NCBI RefSeq assembly: GCF_002119685.1
Contig: NZ_CP021108.1
Coordinates: forward strand, 2,294,001-2,358,000
Direction: 5' to 3'
Source of the DNA: Bordetella genomosp. 8
GTDB taxonomy: Bacteria > Pseudomonadota > Gammaproteobacteria > Burkholderiales > Burkholderiaceae_B
Length of the DNA: 64,000 nucleotides
Shown: piece after piece, positions 45,827-54,584 of the stretch
How positions within the stretch are numbered: position 1 is the first letter of the stretch
Layout of the letters: each line of letters starts with the position of its first letter
Notes under the pieces: model-generated
The model's input: the letters and a program-made list of their open reading frames with translations, nothing else
Database searches by the model: none
What the model was told of the DNA's origin: nothing
Position numbers and translations under genes: made by a program

Positions 45827-47290
45827 TCATAGTTCAGTGCGGACCGGTTGCGCAGAAGGGCTGGGCGGCGGGTCTTCAACGCCCAGCGGCGTCGCCACTT
45901 CCTCCAGCGGCTTGCGTTCGGCGTCCACCCCGTGGCGCAGCGCCAGCAGGCCCGCGCCGATCACCAGCAGCGCGGCGATCGCATAGCCGATGCCCACCGC
46001 CGGACGGCTGCCGCTTTCGATCAGCGTACCGAAGAGCACCGGCCCGACGAAGCCGCCGGCGCCCGTCCCGAGCGCGTAGAAGACGGAAATCGCCAGGGCG
46101 CGGGTTTCCAGCGGGAAGACTTCGCTGACGGTCAGGTAGGCCGAGCTTGCCGCGGCCGACGCCAGGAAGAACACCGCCGACCAGCACAGCGCCAGGCTGA
46201 AGGCATCCAGCAGGCCGGCGGTGAAGGCCCAGCCCGTCAGCGCCAACGCCACGCCGGCGGACACGTAGGTCACCGCGATCATCCGCCGCCGGCCCACATG
46301 GTCGAACAGCGGTCCCAGCAGCAGCGGCCCCAGCACGTTGCCCGCCGCGAAGGGAAAGATATATAGCGCCACCTGGCCCTGCGGCACATTCATGAAGCGG
46401 GTCAGCACCAGGGAATACGTAAAGAAAATGGCGTTGTAGAAAAAGGCCTGCGAAACCATCATCGACAACGCCACCACGCTGCGCAGCCGATAGCGCCGCA
46501 CCAACACGTGCGCCACCTGGCGCAGCGTCGGCGCGGCCTGGCGGGCGAAAGTGACGACGCCCGTCGCCTTCGGCAGGGGGCCTTTGGCGGCGGAGACTTC
46601 CGCCTCGATGCCTTCGATGATGCACCGGGCTTCTTCCTCGCGGCCGTGGGACAGCAGCCAGCGCGGGCTTTCCGGCACGTGGCGCCGCACGAGCAGGATG
46701 GACATGGCCAGCACGGCGCCCAGGGCGAAGCCCACCCGCCAGCCGACTTCGGGTCCGAGCACGCGGGCGTCCAGCAGCACCAGGCTGACCGCGGCGCCCA
46801 GCGCCGCGCCGATCCAGAAACTGCCGTTGATGGCCAGGCTGACGCGTCCGCGCACCCGGGCGGGTATCAGCTCGTCGATCGCGGAATTGATGGCGGCGTA
46901 CTCCCCGCCTATGCCCAGCCCGGTGGCGAAGCGGCAGATCGCGAAAAAAACGAAATTCGTGGAAAAGGCCGTCATCAGGGTGGCGGCCATGTACAGGGCC
47001 AGCGTCATCAGGAACAGCCGTTTGCGCCCGAGGCGGTCGGCCAGCCGGCCGAAGACCAGGGCGCCGACCACCGCCCCGGCGATGTACAGCGAACCCGACC
47101 AGCCGACCTGGATGGCGTCCAGCCCCAGCGTATCCGGGCGTTCCAATATGCTGCCCAGCGACCCGACCAGGGTGACTTCCAGCCCGTCCAGCACCCAGGC
47201 CACGCCCAGCGCGAGCACCACGCGGGTGTGCCACGGGGACCAGGGCAGGCGGTCCAGGCGGGCGGGGATATCGCTTTGGATGACGCGCAT
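45827..47290 (-). CDS. MFS transporter, sugar-porter/SV2-like
   Basis: A 487-residue major facilitator with twelve helices. Family motifs are LGVAWVLDGLEVTLVG in helix 1, the loop FGRLADRLGRKRLF, RFATGLGIGGEYAAINSAID in helix 4, VPESPRWLLSHGREEEA after helix 6, and FDHVGRRRM in the second half. GIGGEY and PESPRW are typical of the aromatic acid, sugar and SV2-type porters. It is divergent from a LysR gene, across 143 bp. The C-terminal tail is Pro-rich. The substrate is unknown; organic acids are as likely as sugars. Confidence 0.92.
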   Translation of the reverse strand: MRVIQSDIPARLDRLPWSPWHTRVVLALGVAWVLDGLEVTLVGSLGSILERPDTLGLDAIQVGWSGSLYIAGAVVGALVFGRLADRLGRKRLFLMTLALYMAATLMTAFSTNFVFFAICRFATGLGIGGEYAAINSAIDELIPARVRGRVSLAINGSFWIGAALGAAVSLVLLDARVLGPEVGWRVGFALGAVLAMSILLVRRHVPESPRWLLSHGREEEARCIIEGIEAEVSAAKGPLPKATGVVTFARQAAPTLRQVAHVLVRRYRLRSVVALSMMVSQAFFYNAIFFTYSLVLTRFMNVPQGQVALYIFPFAAGNVLGPLLLGPLFDHVGRRRMIAVTYVSAGVALALTGWAFTAGLLDAFSLALCWSAVFFLASAAASSAYLTVSEVFPLETRALAISVFYALGTGAGGFVGPVLFGTLIESGSRPAVGIGYAIAALLVIGAGLLALRHGVDAERKPLEEVATPLGVEDPPPSPSAQPVRTEL

Positions 47291-47433
47291 GATTCGTCAG
47301 GGAATCGTAGGATTGATGCTAGGGTTGGATTCGCGCGGTCAGTGTGAGGGCGGGAGGCCCGCCCTGGACGTGTCAAAATCCTTGTGACGGATACCAATGG
47401 AGACATGCCGCCGCGCCGCGGCCCAGACGCCCG

Positions 47434-48348
47434 ATGCTAGATCTGAATGAGTTTCTGACCTTTTCGGTGATCGCGGAGGAAAAAAGCTTTTCGCGCGCGG
47501 CGGAAAAGCTGGGCATTTCCAAGGCGCTGGCCAGCAAGCATGTCGCCGATCTGGAACACGCGCTGGGCGTGAAGCTATTGCATCGCACCACGCGCAAGAT
47601 CGGCCTGACGACGGCGGGCGCCCTGTTCTACGAAAGATGCCGCCAACTCGTCGCCCATGCCGAGGACGCGCGTCACGAGATCGAACAATTCCGCAGTTCG
47701 CCCGGCGGCCTGATCCGCGTCAGCTCCGCCATGGCCTTCGGCCGCCGGCATCTGGTGCCCGCCATCACCCGGTTCCTGGAGCAGTACCCGGATATTTCCA
47801 TCGACCTGGACCTGAGCCAGCAGTTTCCCGACCTGATCACCGCCGGCGCCGACATCGTCATTCGCCAGGCGGACGAGCCGCTGCTGGTGTCGCTGGTGGC
47901 GCGGCGCCTGGCGCCCGTGCGCTGGGTCGCCTGCGCCAGTCCCGGCTATCTGGCGCGGCATCGCACGCCCAGCGTCCCGGCCGACCTGGCGGGCCACAAC
48001 TGCCTGGTGTATTTCGTCAACAGCAAGGGCGAATGGGTGTTCAGCGGCGCCGGCGGCGTGCATACGGTGCGGCCCAAGGGCAACTTCAAGGCCAATAGCG
48101 CCGACGCGGTACTGCATGCCGCGCTGGGCAACCTGGGCATAGGCGTGGTGCCGACCTTCGCCGCTGGCGATGCGCTGCGCAGCGGCGAACTGGTGCGCGT
48201 ACTGCCCGACTACCACCTGCCCGACCGTGGCTTGTACGCGGCGTATCTGCCCAATCCGACGATGGCGCGCAGCATGCGGCTGTTCGTCGATTTCCTGCGC
48301 GAACATTTCGGCGACCGGCCGTACTGGGACGACGGCCTGGCGTCGTGA
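47434..48348 (+). CDS. LysR-family transcriptional regulator
   Basis: A 304-residue LysR regulator. It starts MLDLNEFLTFSVIAEEKSFS, then AAEKLGISKALASKHVADLE, with HRTTRKIGLTTAG closing the helix-turn-helix region. The effector domain begins near SPGGLIRVSSAMAFGRRHLV. This is the large CrgA/DmlR-like group. It is divergent from the MFS transporter gene, which it probably controls. It is convergent with the downstream ABC ATPase gene, with a short tandem repeat between. The effector is unknown. Confidence 0.91.
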   Translation: MLDLNEFLTFSVIAEEKSFSRAAEKLGISKALASKHVADLEHALGVKLLHRTTRKIGLTTAGALFYERCRQLVAHAEDARHEIEQFRSSPGGLIRVSSAMAFGRRHLVPAITRFLEQYPDISIDLDLSQQFPDLITAGADIVIRQADEPLLVSLVARRLAPVRWVACASPGYLARHRTPSVPADLAGHNCLVYFVNSKGEWVFSGAGGVHTVRPKGNFKANSADAVLHAALGNLGIGVVPTFAAGDALRSGELVRVLPDYHLPDRGLYAAYLPNPTMARSMRLFVDFLREHFGDRPYWDDGLAS

Positions 48349-48362
48349 CGACCCGGGCTGGC

Positions 48363-48404
48363 CCGTCCGCGACTTGCCGTCCGCGACTGGCCGTCCGCGA
48401 TCAA
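48363..48404. repeat. Three tandem copies of a 14-bp unit
   Basis: CCGTCCGCGACTTG, CCGTCCGCGACTGG and CCGTCCGCGATCAA follow one another in the gap between two convergent genes. The last copy runs into the ABC ATPase stop codon (48401-48403). Slippage expansion is the simplest explanation. Confidence 0.7.
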
Positions 48405-49162
48405 CCGGCTTGCGGCGGGAACGACAGGAAGCTGCGCAGTTCCGCCGTGCGTGGCGCTTCGAAGATCGCCTCGGGCGCACCCATTTCGTGGACGCGTCCA
48501 TGATGCATGAAGATCACGCGGTCGCTGACCTTGCGCGCGAACGCCATTTCGTGCGTCACGATGATCAGCGTCGCGCCGTCGCGCGCCAACTGCTCGATGA
48601 CCTGCAGCACCTCGCCGACCAGCTCGGGGTCCAGGGCGGACGTCATCTCGTCGCATAGCAGTACTTCCGGGTCCATCGCCAGTGCGCGCGCGATGGCCAC
48701 GCGCTGCTGCTGGCCGCCGGACAGTTGATGGGGCGCCGCGTCGAACTTGCCTTCCAGGCCGACGCGCGCCAGCAGGCGGCGCGCCCGTTCCCGGCATTCC
48801 TCGCGCGGGCGTCGATGCACCAGGCGAGGCGCCAGCATGATGTTCTCGCCGGCGGTCATGGACGGAAAAAGATTGAACTGCTGGAAGATCATGCCGACCT
48901 TCTGGCGCAGCTCGCGCAGCGCGGCCGCGTCGGATGCCTGTACCGGCTGGCCGCCGACCACGATGTGGCCCTGGTCGAAGGATTCCAGTCCGTTGATGCA
49001 CCGTAGCAGGGTGCTCTTGCCGGAGCCGCTCTTGCCTATGATGCAGATCACCTCGCTGCGGGCGACCTGCAGGTCCACGCCTTTCAGGACTTCGTTGTCG
49101 CCGAAGCGCTTGTGCAGGCCACGAATGTCGACCAGCGGCACGGACGGGTCGGGGGTTTGCAT
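48401..49162 (-). CDS. Polar amino acid ABC importer (second system), ATPase
   Basis: A 253-residue ATPase of the GlnQ/HisP type. Walker A is GKSGSGKST (43-51), the Q-loop is in MIFQQFNLFPSMTA, the signature is LSGGQQQR, Walker B is VLLCDEMTSALD, and the H-loop is in [12 protein letters not shown] precedes ATG. It is the last gene of a long minus-strand cluster, 10 bp after the second permease. All catalytic motifs are intact. It works with the two permeases and the binding protein at 52015-52800. Confidence 0.95.
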   Translation of the reverse strand: MQTPDPSVPLVDIRGLHKRFGDNEVLKGVDLQVARSEVICIIGKSGSGKSTLLRCINGLESFDQGHIVVGGQPVQASDAAALRELRQKVGMIFQQFNLFPSMTAGENIMLAPRLVHRRPREECRERARRLLARVGLEGKFDAAPHQLSGGQQQRVAIARALAMDPEVLLCDEMTSALDPELVGEVLQVIEQLARDGATLIIVTHEMAFARKVSDRVIFMHHGRVHEMGAPEAIFEAPRTAELRSFLSFPPQAG

Positions 49163-49172
49163 GATGTTCGCC

Positions 49173-49823
49173 TCAATGCTGGATGCGCATGCGTCGTTCC
49201 ACCCACGAGCCCAGCAGCGAGCAGGGGAAGCACAGCGCGAAATAGAACAGGGCCACCAGCCCGTAGACGGTGAAGGGCTGGAAGGTGACGTTGGCGATCA
49301 TCTGGCCGGTGCGCGTCAGTTCCACGAAGCCGACCACCGAGGCCAGCGACGTGTTCTTGATGATCTGCACGACCAGGCCCACCGTAGGCGGCACCGACAG
49401 GCGCAGGGCCTGCGGGAAGATGACGTGGCGCAGTTGCTGGCGGAAAGTCAGCGCCAGGCTGGCGGAGGCTTCCCATTGCCCCTGCGGTATGGATTCCACG
49501 CAGCCGCGCCAGGTCTCGGTCAGGTAGGCGCTGGCGTACAGGGTGAAGCACACCACCGCCGCCGTCATGGGCGAGGTCTCGACCCCGGCCAGGGCCAGGC
49601 CGAAATACACCAGGAACAGCTGCATCAGCAAGGGCGTGCCCTGGAAAACCTGCACGTAGGCGGCGATCGGGCGTTCGAACAGGCGGGGGCGGCCCAGGCG
49701 CAGCATCAGCAACAACAGGCCGACCAGTCCGCCGCCGACGAAAGCGATGGCCGACAGCGCCAGCGTCCACGGCAGCGAGAACAACAGGTTGCGCAGGATA
49801 TCCCACGTGGAGAAGGCGATCAT
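49173..49823 (-). CDS. Polar amino acid ABC importer (second system), permease 2
   Basis: A 216-residue HisMQ-type permease. Landmarks are NLLFSLPWTLALSAIAFVGG at the start, YVQVFQGTPLLMQLFLVYFG, and the EAA loop EASASLALTFRQQLRHVIFP. The ATG overlaps the TGA of permease 1 (ATGA). It pairs with permease 1 to form the transmembrane channel of the importer in the ureohydrolase/RidA cluster. Confidence 0.93.
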   Translation of the reverse strand: MIAFSTWDILRNLLFSLPWTLALSAIAFVGGGLVGLLLLMLRLGRPRLFERPIAAYVQVFQGTPLLMQLFLVYFGLALAGVETSPMTAAVVCFTLYASAYLTETWRGCVESIPQGQWEASASLALTFRQQLRHVIFPQALRLSVPPTVGLVVQIIKNTSLASVVGFVELTRTGQMIANVTFQPFTVYGLVALFYFALCFPCSLLGSWVERRMRIQH

Positions 49824-50494
49824 CGGCTGGCTCCCACCGGCGCGCAGCCGAACAGGAATCGTGGTCCCAGCCATTGCAGCAGGCGCCGGAACGCGATGGA
49901 CAGCACCAGGTAGAGCAGCGTGACCACGATGTACGACTCGAACTGCCGGAAGGTCTCTGCGGCGATGCGGTTGGTCACGTAGGACAGCTCGGCGGTGGAG
50001 ATCAGGCTGCAGACGGCGGTGGCCAGCATGATGATGACCAGCTGGCTGGTCAGGCCCGGCCACACGCGCGAAAGCGCCGGTGGCAGCACCACCCGCGTGA
50101 AGATGTGCCAGCGGCCCAGCCCCAGGCATTGCGCGGCTTCGTGCTGTCCCTTGGGCGTGGCTTCGATACCCGCGCGTACGATTTCGCACGCGTATGCGCC
50201 CAGGTTGATCGTCAGCGCGAAGATGGCCGCGGGAAAGCTGGCGAAGCGCAGGCCGATGGCCGGCAGGCCGAAATAGATGAAGAAGATCTGGACGATGAAG
50301 GGCGTATTGCGGAAGAACTCGACGTAGCAGGCGACGGCCAGGCGCGCGGCCCGCGAGCCTTGCACGCGGCACCATGCACAGGCGATGCCGAGCACCGTGC
50401 CCAGCGTGCAGGAGATCACGGTGAGCAGGGCGGTGATTGCCAGTCCTTCCAGGAAGACGGGCCAGGCGGCAAGCACGCCGGTGAAATCGAGCAT
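49820..50494 (-). CDS. Polar amino acid ABC importer (second system), permease 1
   Basis: A 224-residue HisMQ-type permease. Typical elements are EGLAITALLTVISCTLGTVL, YVEFFRNTPFIVQIFFIYFG and the EAA loop EAAQCLGLGRWHIFTRVVLP. It begins 12 bp after the MmgE/PrpD stop, so enzyme and transporter are almost certainly on one transcript. The stop overlaps the next permease start. Confidence 0.93.
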   Translation of the reverse strand: MLDFTGVLAAWPVFLEGLAITALLTVISCTLGTVLGIACAWCRVQGSRAARLAVACYVEFFRNTPFIVQIFFIYFGLPAIGLRFASFPAAIFALTINLGAYACEIVRAGIEATPKGQHEAAQCLGLGRWHIFTRVVLPPALSRVWPGLTSQLVIIMLATAVCSLISTAELSYVTNRIAAETFRQFESYIVVTLLYLVLSIAFRRLLQWLGPRFLFGCAPVGASR

Positions 50495-50506
50495 GAAGAT
50501 GTCCTT

Positions 50507-52009
50507 TTATTCTGGCCGTGGCGGGCTATCGGCATGGGCTTCGACGTCGGCATCGGCATGGGCCGCGTTCATGCCGGGCGCCACGGCGGACGCCTTGGCC
50601 AGCGTATCGAACAGGCTCTGGACGGGCATAGTGCCGTCCAGGGCGCGCAACTGCGCCAGCAGTCGCGTGGCGGCCGGCTCGCCGATGACGTTGACGGTGC
50701 AATCCAGGAACTTGCGCGTGGACTCGGCCGGCGACAAGGGCGCGCCGGGGCTGCCGACCGCCTTGTCGCGGCTGCCCCGCAGCACCGTGCCGTCGCGCAG
50801 CTCGACGCGTACGATCGCGCCTTCCGGCGCATCGCGGCGCCGCGCGGGATCGTTCCAGGAAGGACCCGTGCGCATGCGCACCCCGCGCATCGCCGCGCGC
50901 AGGTCGGGACGCGCCAATTGCTCCTCGGACAGCGCTTCCAGCCCCCAGTCCGGTTCCAGCAGGGTCATGGCGATGGCGTAATGCATGCTGAAGCGGGCCT
51001 GTGCCGGGCTGTCGGGAAAGTCATGGCATAGATTCGCGGCGACCACGGGCGGCACGTCGCACTCCACCGACGCCACGTCCCCGGCGCGCAATCCATGCTG
51101 CCCGATCAGTGCGCGCAGCGCGTCGACCGCCGCATGGGAAGACAGGCATACGGGGATGCGCTTGACGTCCACGCCGGGATCCAGCAGGTACCATCTGTCG
51201 CCAGTCATGTGCAGCGCGGCTGTGTCGAACTGGCCTTCGTTGTAGCGCGCCGCGAGGCCATGGTCGTGGCCGAAGGGATCGGCGGGACCGTGCGCGCCGG
51301 CTTGCGCCAGCAGCGCGGCCTGCACGCCGGCTTCGGCGGCCTTGCCTGCCATCAGGGGCTTGGCGTCCGAACCGAAGCAGGATTTGGTGCCGGCGGCCAT
51401 GCCGATGGCCAGCGACAGCGCGTGGGCGATGCGCGGCGCGTCCAGGTCCAGCAGCTTGCATACCGCCATCGCCGCGCCTATCGGGCCCAACACGCCGGTC
51501 GTCCACCAGCCCAGGTCGTAGAGCAGCCCGCGCGTGGCGGCGCCGACCGCATATTCGCATTCGGCCCCGGCGACCAGCGCGGTGATCGCCTGGGCGCCGC
51601 TCGCGCCGGCCGCCTGCGCGCAGGCCAGCAGGGCGGGCACGATGACCGCCGAACCGTGCACGAAGCCGGCATAGCAGTTGTCGTCGAAATCCAGCGCGTG
51701 CGCGGCGGTGGCGTTGGCGAAAGCGGCCTGCGCTGGCGTGGCGTGGGTGGCGGCGCCTGCGCCGGCCGGGCGCACCAGCAGGGCGGGCAGCACTGTACTG
51801 CGGGCGCCGCTGCTTCCGGCGCACAGCGCCAGCGCGGCTCGGGCCGGCGGCGTGACGCTGCCGGCCACCGCGACGCCGACCGTATCCAGCATGCAGGCCA
51901 GCGCGGCGTGGCGCACCGCGTCCGGTATGTGACCGGGCGACAGCTCGCGCACCCATTGCGCCATGCGCAGGCCGGCGCCCGCCGGCGCCGCCGAGGTCTT
52001 GCTATCCAC
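50507..52009 (-). CDS. MmgE/PrpD family protein inserted in an amino acid ABC operon
   Basis: A protein of about 500 residues in the MmgE/PrpD family. Landmarks are ALACMLDTVGVAVAGS near 40-55, ATAAHALDFDDNCYAGFVHGS near 100-120, and SDAKPLMAGKAAEAG. The family's usual GWH.TGTLG element appears as LGWWTTGVLGPIGAA, with Trp-Trp in place of Trp-His. The C-terminal 20 residues are an acidic tail. The start is uncertain: GTG 52009 lies 5 bp after the binding protein stop and gives a natural N-terminus; ATG 51964 is the alternative and leaves only a short lead to the fold. It sits between the binding protein and permease genes, so it probably acts on the imported compound or a product of it. Confidence 0.85.
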   Translation of the reverse strand: MDSKTSAAPAGAGLRMAQWVRELSPGHIPDAVRHAALACMLDTVGVAVAGSVTPPARAALALCAGSSGARSTVLPALLVRPAGAGAATHATPAQAAFANATAAHALDFDDNCYAGFVHGSAVIVPALLACAQAAGASGAQAITALVAGAECEYAVGAATRGLLYDLGWWTTGVLGPIGAAMAVCKLLDLDAPRIAHALSLAIGMAAGTKSCFGSDAKPLMAGKAAEAGVQAALLAQAGAHGPADPFGHDHGLAARYNEGQFDTAALHMTGDRWYLLDPGVDVKRIPVCLSSHAAVDALRALIGQHGLRAGDVASVECDVPPVVAANLCHDFPDSPAQARFSMHYAIAMTLLEPDWGLEALSEEQLARPDLRAAMRGVRMRTGPSWNDPARRRDAPEGAIVRVELRDGTVLRGSRDKAVGSPGAPLSPAESTRKFLDCTVNVIGEPAATRLLAQLRALDGTMPVQSLFDTLAKASAVAPGMNAAHADADVEAHADSPPRPE

Positions 52010-52014
52010 GCCGC

Positions 52015-52800
52015 TTATTCGGGCAGGTCGCCCGCAGGCGCGCCCATCCAGCGTTTGGACAGGTCGTCCAGCTTGCCGTCGCGCTTGGCCTCGCGGATGA
52101 TGTCGTTGACCTTGGCGAGCAGCTTGGGCTGGTCCTTGCGCACGCCGATATAGCAAGGCGAGTTCGCCAGTACGACCTTCAGCCCCATATCCAGGCTGGG
52201 ATTGCGCTGGGTCAGGGCGGCCGCCACCGGCGTGCCGCTGGCGAACAGCTCGGCCTGCCCCGACATGAAGGCGGCGATGGTGCTGTTGTTGTCTTCGTAG
52301 CGGTTCACCACCGCCTTGGGCGCCAGCTTCTGCAGTTCCTGATCTTGCATCGAGCCACGGGTCACGGCGATGGTCTTGCCGGCCAGGTCGTCATAGGATT
52401 TGGCGGGATTGCCCTTCTTGCCGAAGATGGCGTCGAAGAACGGCGCATAGGCAATGCTGAAGTCGATCACCTGCGCGCGTTCGGCGGTCTTTCCCAGCGA
52501 GGAAATCGTCAGGTCGGTCTTGCCGGTCTGCAGGTAAGGCACGCGGTTCGGCGCGGTGACGGGCACCAGCTCCAGCTTGACGCCCAGTTTCTGCGCGATC
52601 AGGCCGGCCATGTCCACGTCCAGTCCCTGTGGCTTCATGTCGGGCCCGACGAAGCCGAAAGGCGGGTAGTCGGTGGGCACCGCGACGCGGATGGTCCCGC
52701 GCTGCATGATCTCATCGAGAAGATCGGCGGCGTGCGCGCTCATCGCCAGCGCACACGAAAAGGTGGTCAAAGCCCCGAGTATCCATTTTTTGAGTCGCAT
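52015..52800 (-). CDS. Polar amino acid ABC importer (second system), binding protein
   Basis: A 261-residue type II periplasmic binding protein. The signal peptide MRLKKWILGALTTFSCALAM ends near SAHA-ADLLDE. The mature protein has MQRGTIRVAVPTDYPPFGFV, DVDMAGLIAQKLGVKLELVP, the ligand Arg in APNRVPYLQTGKTDLTISSL, and a central VTRGSMQDQEL loop. The ATG at 52800 has AAGGA upstream. It is separated from RidA by a 138-bp spacer (52801-52938), which may hold an internal promoter. PPF and the NR-VPYL element are typical of cationic or polar amino acid binders. Confidence 0.94.
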   Translation of the reverse strand: MRLKKWILGALTTFSCALAMSAHAADLLDEIMQRGTIRVAVPTDYPPFGFVGPDMKPQGLDVDMAGLIAQKLGVKLELVPVTAPNRVPYLQTGKTDLTISSLGKTAERAQVIDFSIAYAPFFDAIFGKKGNPAKSYDDLAGKTIAVTRGSMQDQELQKLAPKAVVNRYEDNNSTIAAFMSGQAELFASGTPVAAALTQRNPSLDMGLKVVLANSPCYIGVRKDQPKLLAKVNDIIREAKRDGKLDDLSKRWMGAPAGDLPE

Positions 52801-52938
52801 GTCGACGTCCTTGGTCAATACTGCCGTTCAAAGTCCTGTCGCCGCGACCCCTGCGCATGCGGGTATCGCGGCGCTGCTGTATGACTCCTCGGCTTCCCCT
52901 TGAGGGTCCTATGCGGGAGCTGATGCTCCTCTGCGTGT

Positions 52939-53352
52939 TCAGTCGGGAATGACGGCCGTGGCGTCGATCTCGACCAGATATTCCGTGCGGGCGAAGGCGC
53001 TGATGACCAGGCCGGTGGACACCGGAAACACGCCTTTCAGCCACTTGCCGACCACGTTGTAGACCGCCTCGCGGTAACGCGGATCGGAGATATAGATGGT
53101 GAGCTTGCAGATGTGGTCCAGCTGGCTGCCGGCTTCCTTGAGCAGCATATCGATATTTCGCATGGCCTGCTCGGCCTGTCCGGCGACGTCGCCGATGCTG
53201 ACGCATTCGGACGTATCCAGATTCTGGCCGATCTGTCCGCGCAGGTAGACCGTGGTGCCGCGCGCCACCACCGCCTGGCACAGATCGTTGTCGATCTTCT
53301 GCTCGGGGTAGGTCTCGCGCGTATTGAACTTGCGTATGCGTGTGTGTGCCAT
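52939..53352 (-). CDS. RidA/YjgF family protein
   Basis: A 137-residue protein of the Rid family, whose members hydrolyse reactive enamine/imine intermediates or serve as catabolic enzymes. Landmarks are CQAVVARGTTVYLRGQIGQN, GQAEQAMRNIDMLLKEAGSQ, LTIYISDPRYREAVYNVVGK and the last strand YLVEIDATAVIPD. The usual Arg that clamps the substrate carboxylate is likely the Arg in SAFARTEYL, though the loop is shorter than in archetypal RidA, pointing to another Rid subfamily. It lies 67 bp after the ureohydrolase and precedes the binding protein. It is cytoplasmic. In catabolic clusters such proteins often finish an oxidation or deamination step. Confidence 0.92.
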   Translation of the reverse strand: MAHTRIRKFNTRETYPEQKIDNDLCQAVVARGTTVYLRGQIGQNLDTSECVSIGDVAGQAEQAMRNIDMLLKEAGSQLDHICKLTIYISDPRYREAVYNVVGKWLKGVFPVSTGLVISAFARTEYLVEIDATAVIPD

Positions 53353-53403
53353 CGTGGTTTGCGTGTGGTGTGTGTGGTGGGCGGTGCGGAAGGAGATCGA
53401 CGC

Positions 53404-53433
53404 TTCAGGTCCGGTCGATTCAGGTCCGGTCGA
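53404..53433. repeat. Perfect 15-bp tandem duplication at the ureohydrolase 3' end
   Basis: TTCAGGTCCGGTCGA occurs twice back to back (53404-53418 and 53419-53433). Read on the minus strand it duplicates the last codons and the stop codon of the ureohydrolase: after ...FDRT-stop comes a second in-frame DRT-stop. The duplication is recent enough to be exact. Confidence 0.85.
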
Positions 53434-54433
53434 AGTAGCCGGCGCGGATGGTGCTGCCGATCAGGTTGACGATCAGGCGGCCGGCGGTCACGCAGGTCAG
53501 CCGGGTGGGCGTGTCCTTGGCCGGCTGGATTTCGACGATGTCCATGCCGACCACGCGGCCCTTGCGGACCAGGCCGTGTATGAGCTTGCGGGCCTGCAGG
53601 AAGTTGACGCCGCCTGGAGCGGGGCCGTCGACCGCCGGCATGATGGTCGGATCCATGCCGTCCGCATCGATGGACAGGTAGTAGTTGCCGCCGTCCGGTA
53701 TGCGCGCCAGGACGGCGTCCATGCCGATGTCGTGCAGCTCGTAGGCGCTGATCAGTTCGGTGCCGTAGGCCTTGGCCGCTTCGTAGTCGGCCGGGCGGCC
53801 GCTGCCTTGGGCGCGCAGGCCGATCTGGATGATCTTGCCCACGTAGGGAAGCTCGGAGGCGCGGCGGATCGGGCTGGACAGCCCGTCGCGCACGCCGTTG
53901 ACGTCGTCGCGCCAGTCCAGGTGCGCGTCGACGTGCACCAGCGTGATCTCCTTGCCCAGTTCCTCGTAGCCGCGCAGGACCGGATTCGTGATCGCATGGT
54001 CGCCACCCAGCACGATGGGCAGGCCGCCGCCGCGCAGGATATGGCGCACCGCCATCTCACAGCGGCGGAAATGCTCGCCGGGCACGTGGATGTCGGGCAT
54101 CACGTCGCCACAATCGACGAAACGGATGTCCGTACGGCCCTGCAGCAAGGGTCCGTCGATATCGAAGTCGTAATGCTCCGGGGCGCGGACCATGCGGTCG
54201 GTGACTTCGCGGATGGCCTGCGGCGCGCGCGTCTGGTCGTTGCTGAAGGCCTGCGGCGTGTAGGGCGCGCCGAAGGGCATGCCCAGCACCGCGATGTCGG
54301 CGCGCAGGCCCTCCAGTTCGGTGACCAGCTCGGAGTACAGCAGGGTCTTGTGGCCGGTCTTGGGCGGGACGGTAAGGGGGGAAGTAGCCATGGTGGGAAT
54401 GAAGGCCGCGGACGACGGCGCCTTGGTTTGCAT
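53420..54433 (-). CDS. Ureohydrolase (agmatinase/arginase family)
   Basis: A 337-residue manganese enzyme of the agmatinase/arginase family, which hydrolyses guanidino compounds to urea and an amine. The binuclear metal ligands are all present: H146 in LGGDHAITN, D169, H171 and D173 in HVDAHLDW, and D256 and D258 in SIDADGMDP. The ILRGGGLPIVLGGDH strand and GTELISAYELHDIG helix are also typical. The first 30 residues are a non-conserved extension; ATG 54391 would shorten it, but neither start has a good ribosome site. It is divergent from a LysR gene. With RidA, MmgE/PrpD and an amino acid importer nearby, guanidinobutyrate, guanidinopropionate or another guanidino acid is as plausible as agmatine. 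Confidence 0.92.
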   Translation of the reverse strand: MQTKAPSSAAFIPTMATSPLTVPPKTGHKTLLYSELVTELEGLRADIAVLGMPFGAPYTPQAFSNDQTRAPQAIREVTDRMVRAPEHYDFDIDGPLLQGRTDIRFVDCGDVMPDIHVPGEHFRRCEMAVRHILRGGGLPIVLGGDHAITNPVLRGYEELGKEITLVHVDAHLDWRDDVNGVRDGLSSPIRRASELPYVGKIIQIGLRAQGSGRPADYEAAKAYGTELISAYELHDIGMDAVLARIPDGGNYYLSIDADGMDPTIMPAVDGPAPGGVNFLQARKLIHGLVRKGRVVGMDIVEIQPAKDTPTRLTCVTAGRLIVNLIGSTIRAGYFDRT

Positions 54434-54466
54434 GGCGGCTACTTTACGGAGCAGTGACAGGCTCCG

Positions 54467-54508
54467 AAAAATGATATTTTTGCGTGCCTAGTCTTGAAAA
54501 ACGAGACT
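54467..54508. promoter_or_regulatory. Two dyads in the spacer between ureohydrolase and LysR genes
   Basis: AAAAAT-GAT-ATTTTT (54467-54481) is a perfect dyad. AGTCTTG (54490-54496) and CGAGACT (54502-54508) form a second one, with one mismatch in 7. The centres are 25 bp apart. LysR proteins usually occupy two such sites between divergent promoters, so these are the best operator candidates for the cluster. Confidence 0.5.
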
Positions 54509-54584
54509 TGTTATCGGGTTTTCCCGCGCCAGGCGCCGTGTCGCGCGCGGGTTTTCCCGAGGATATTCCGGGGCCGGGACGCCT

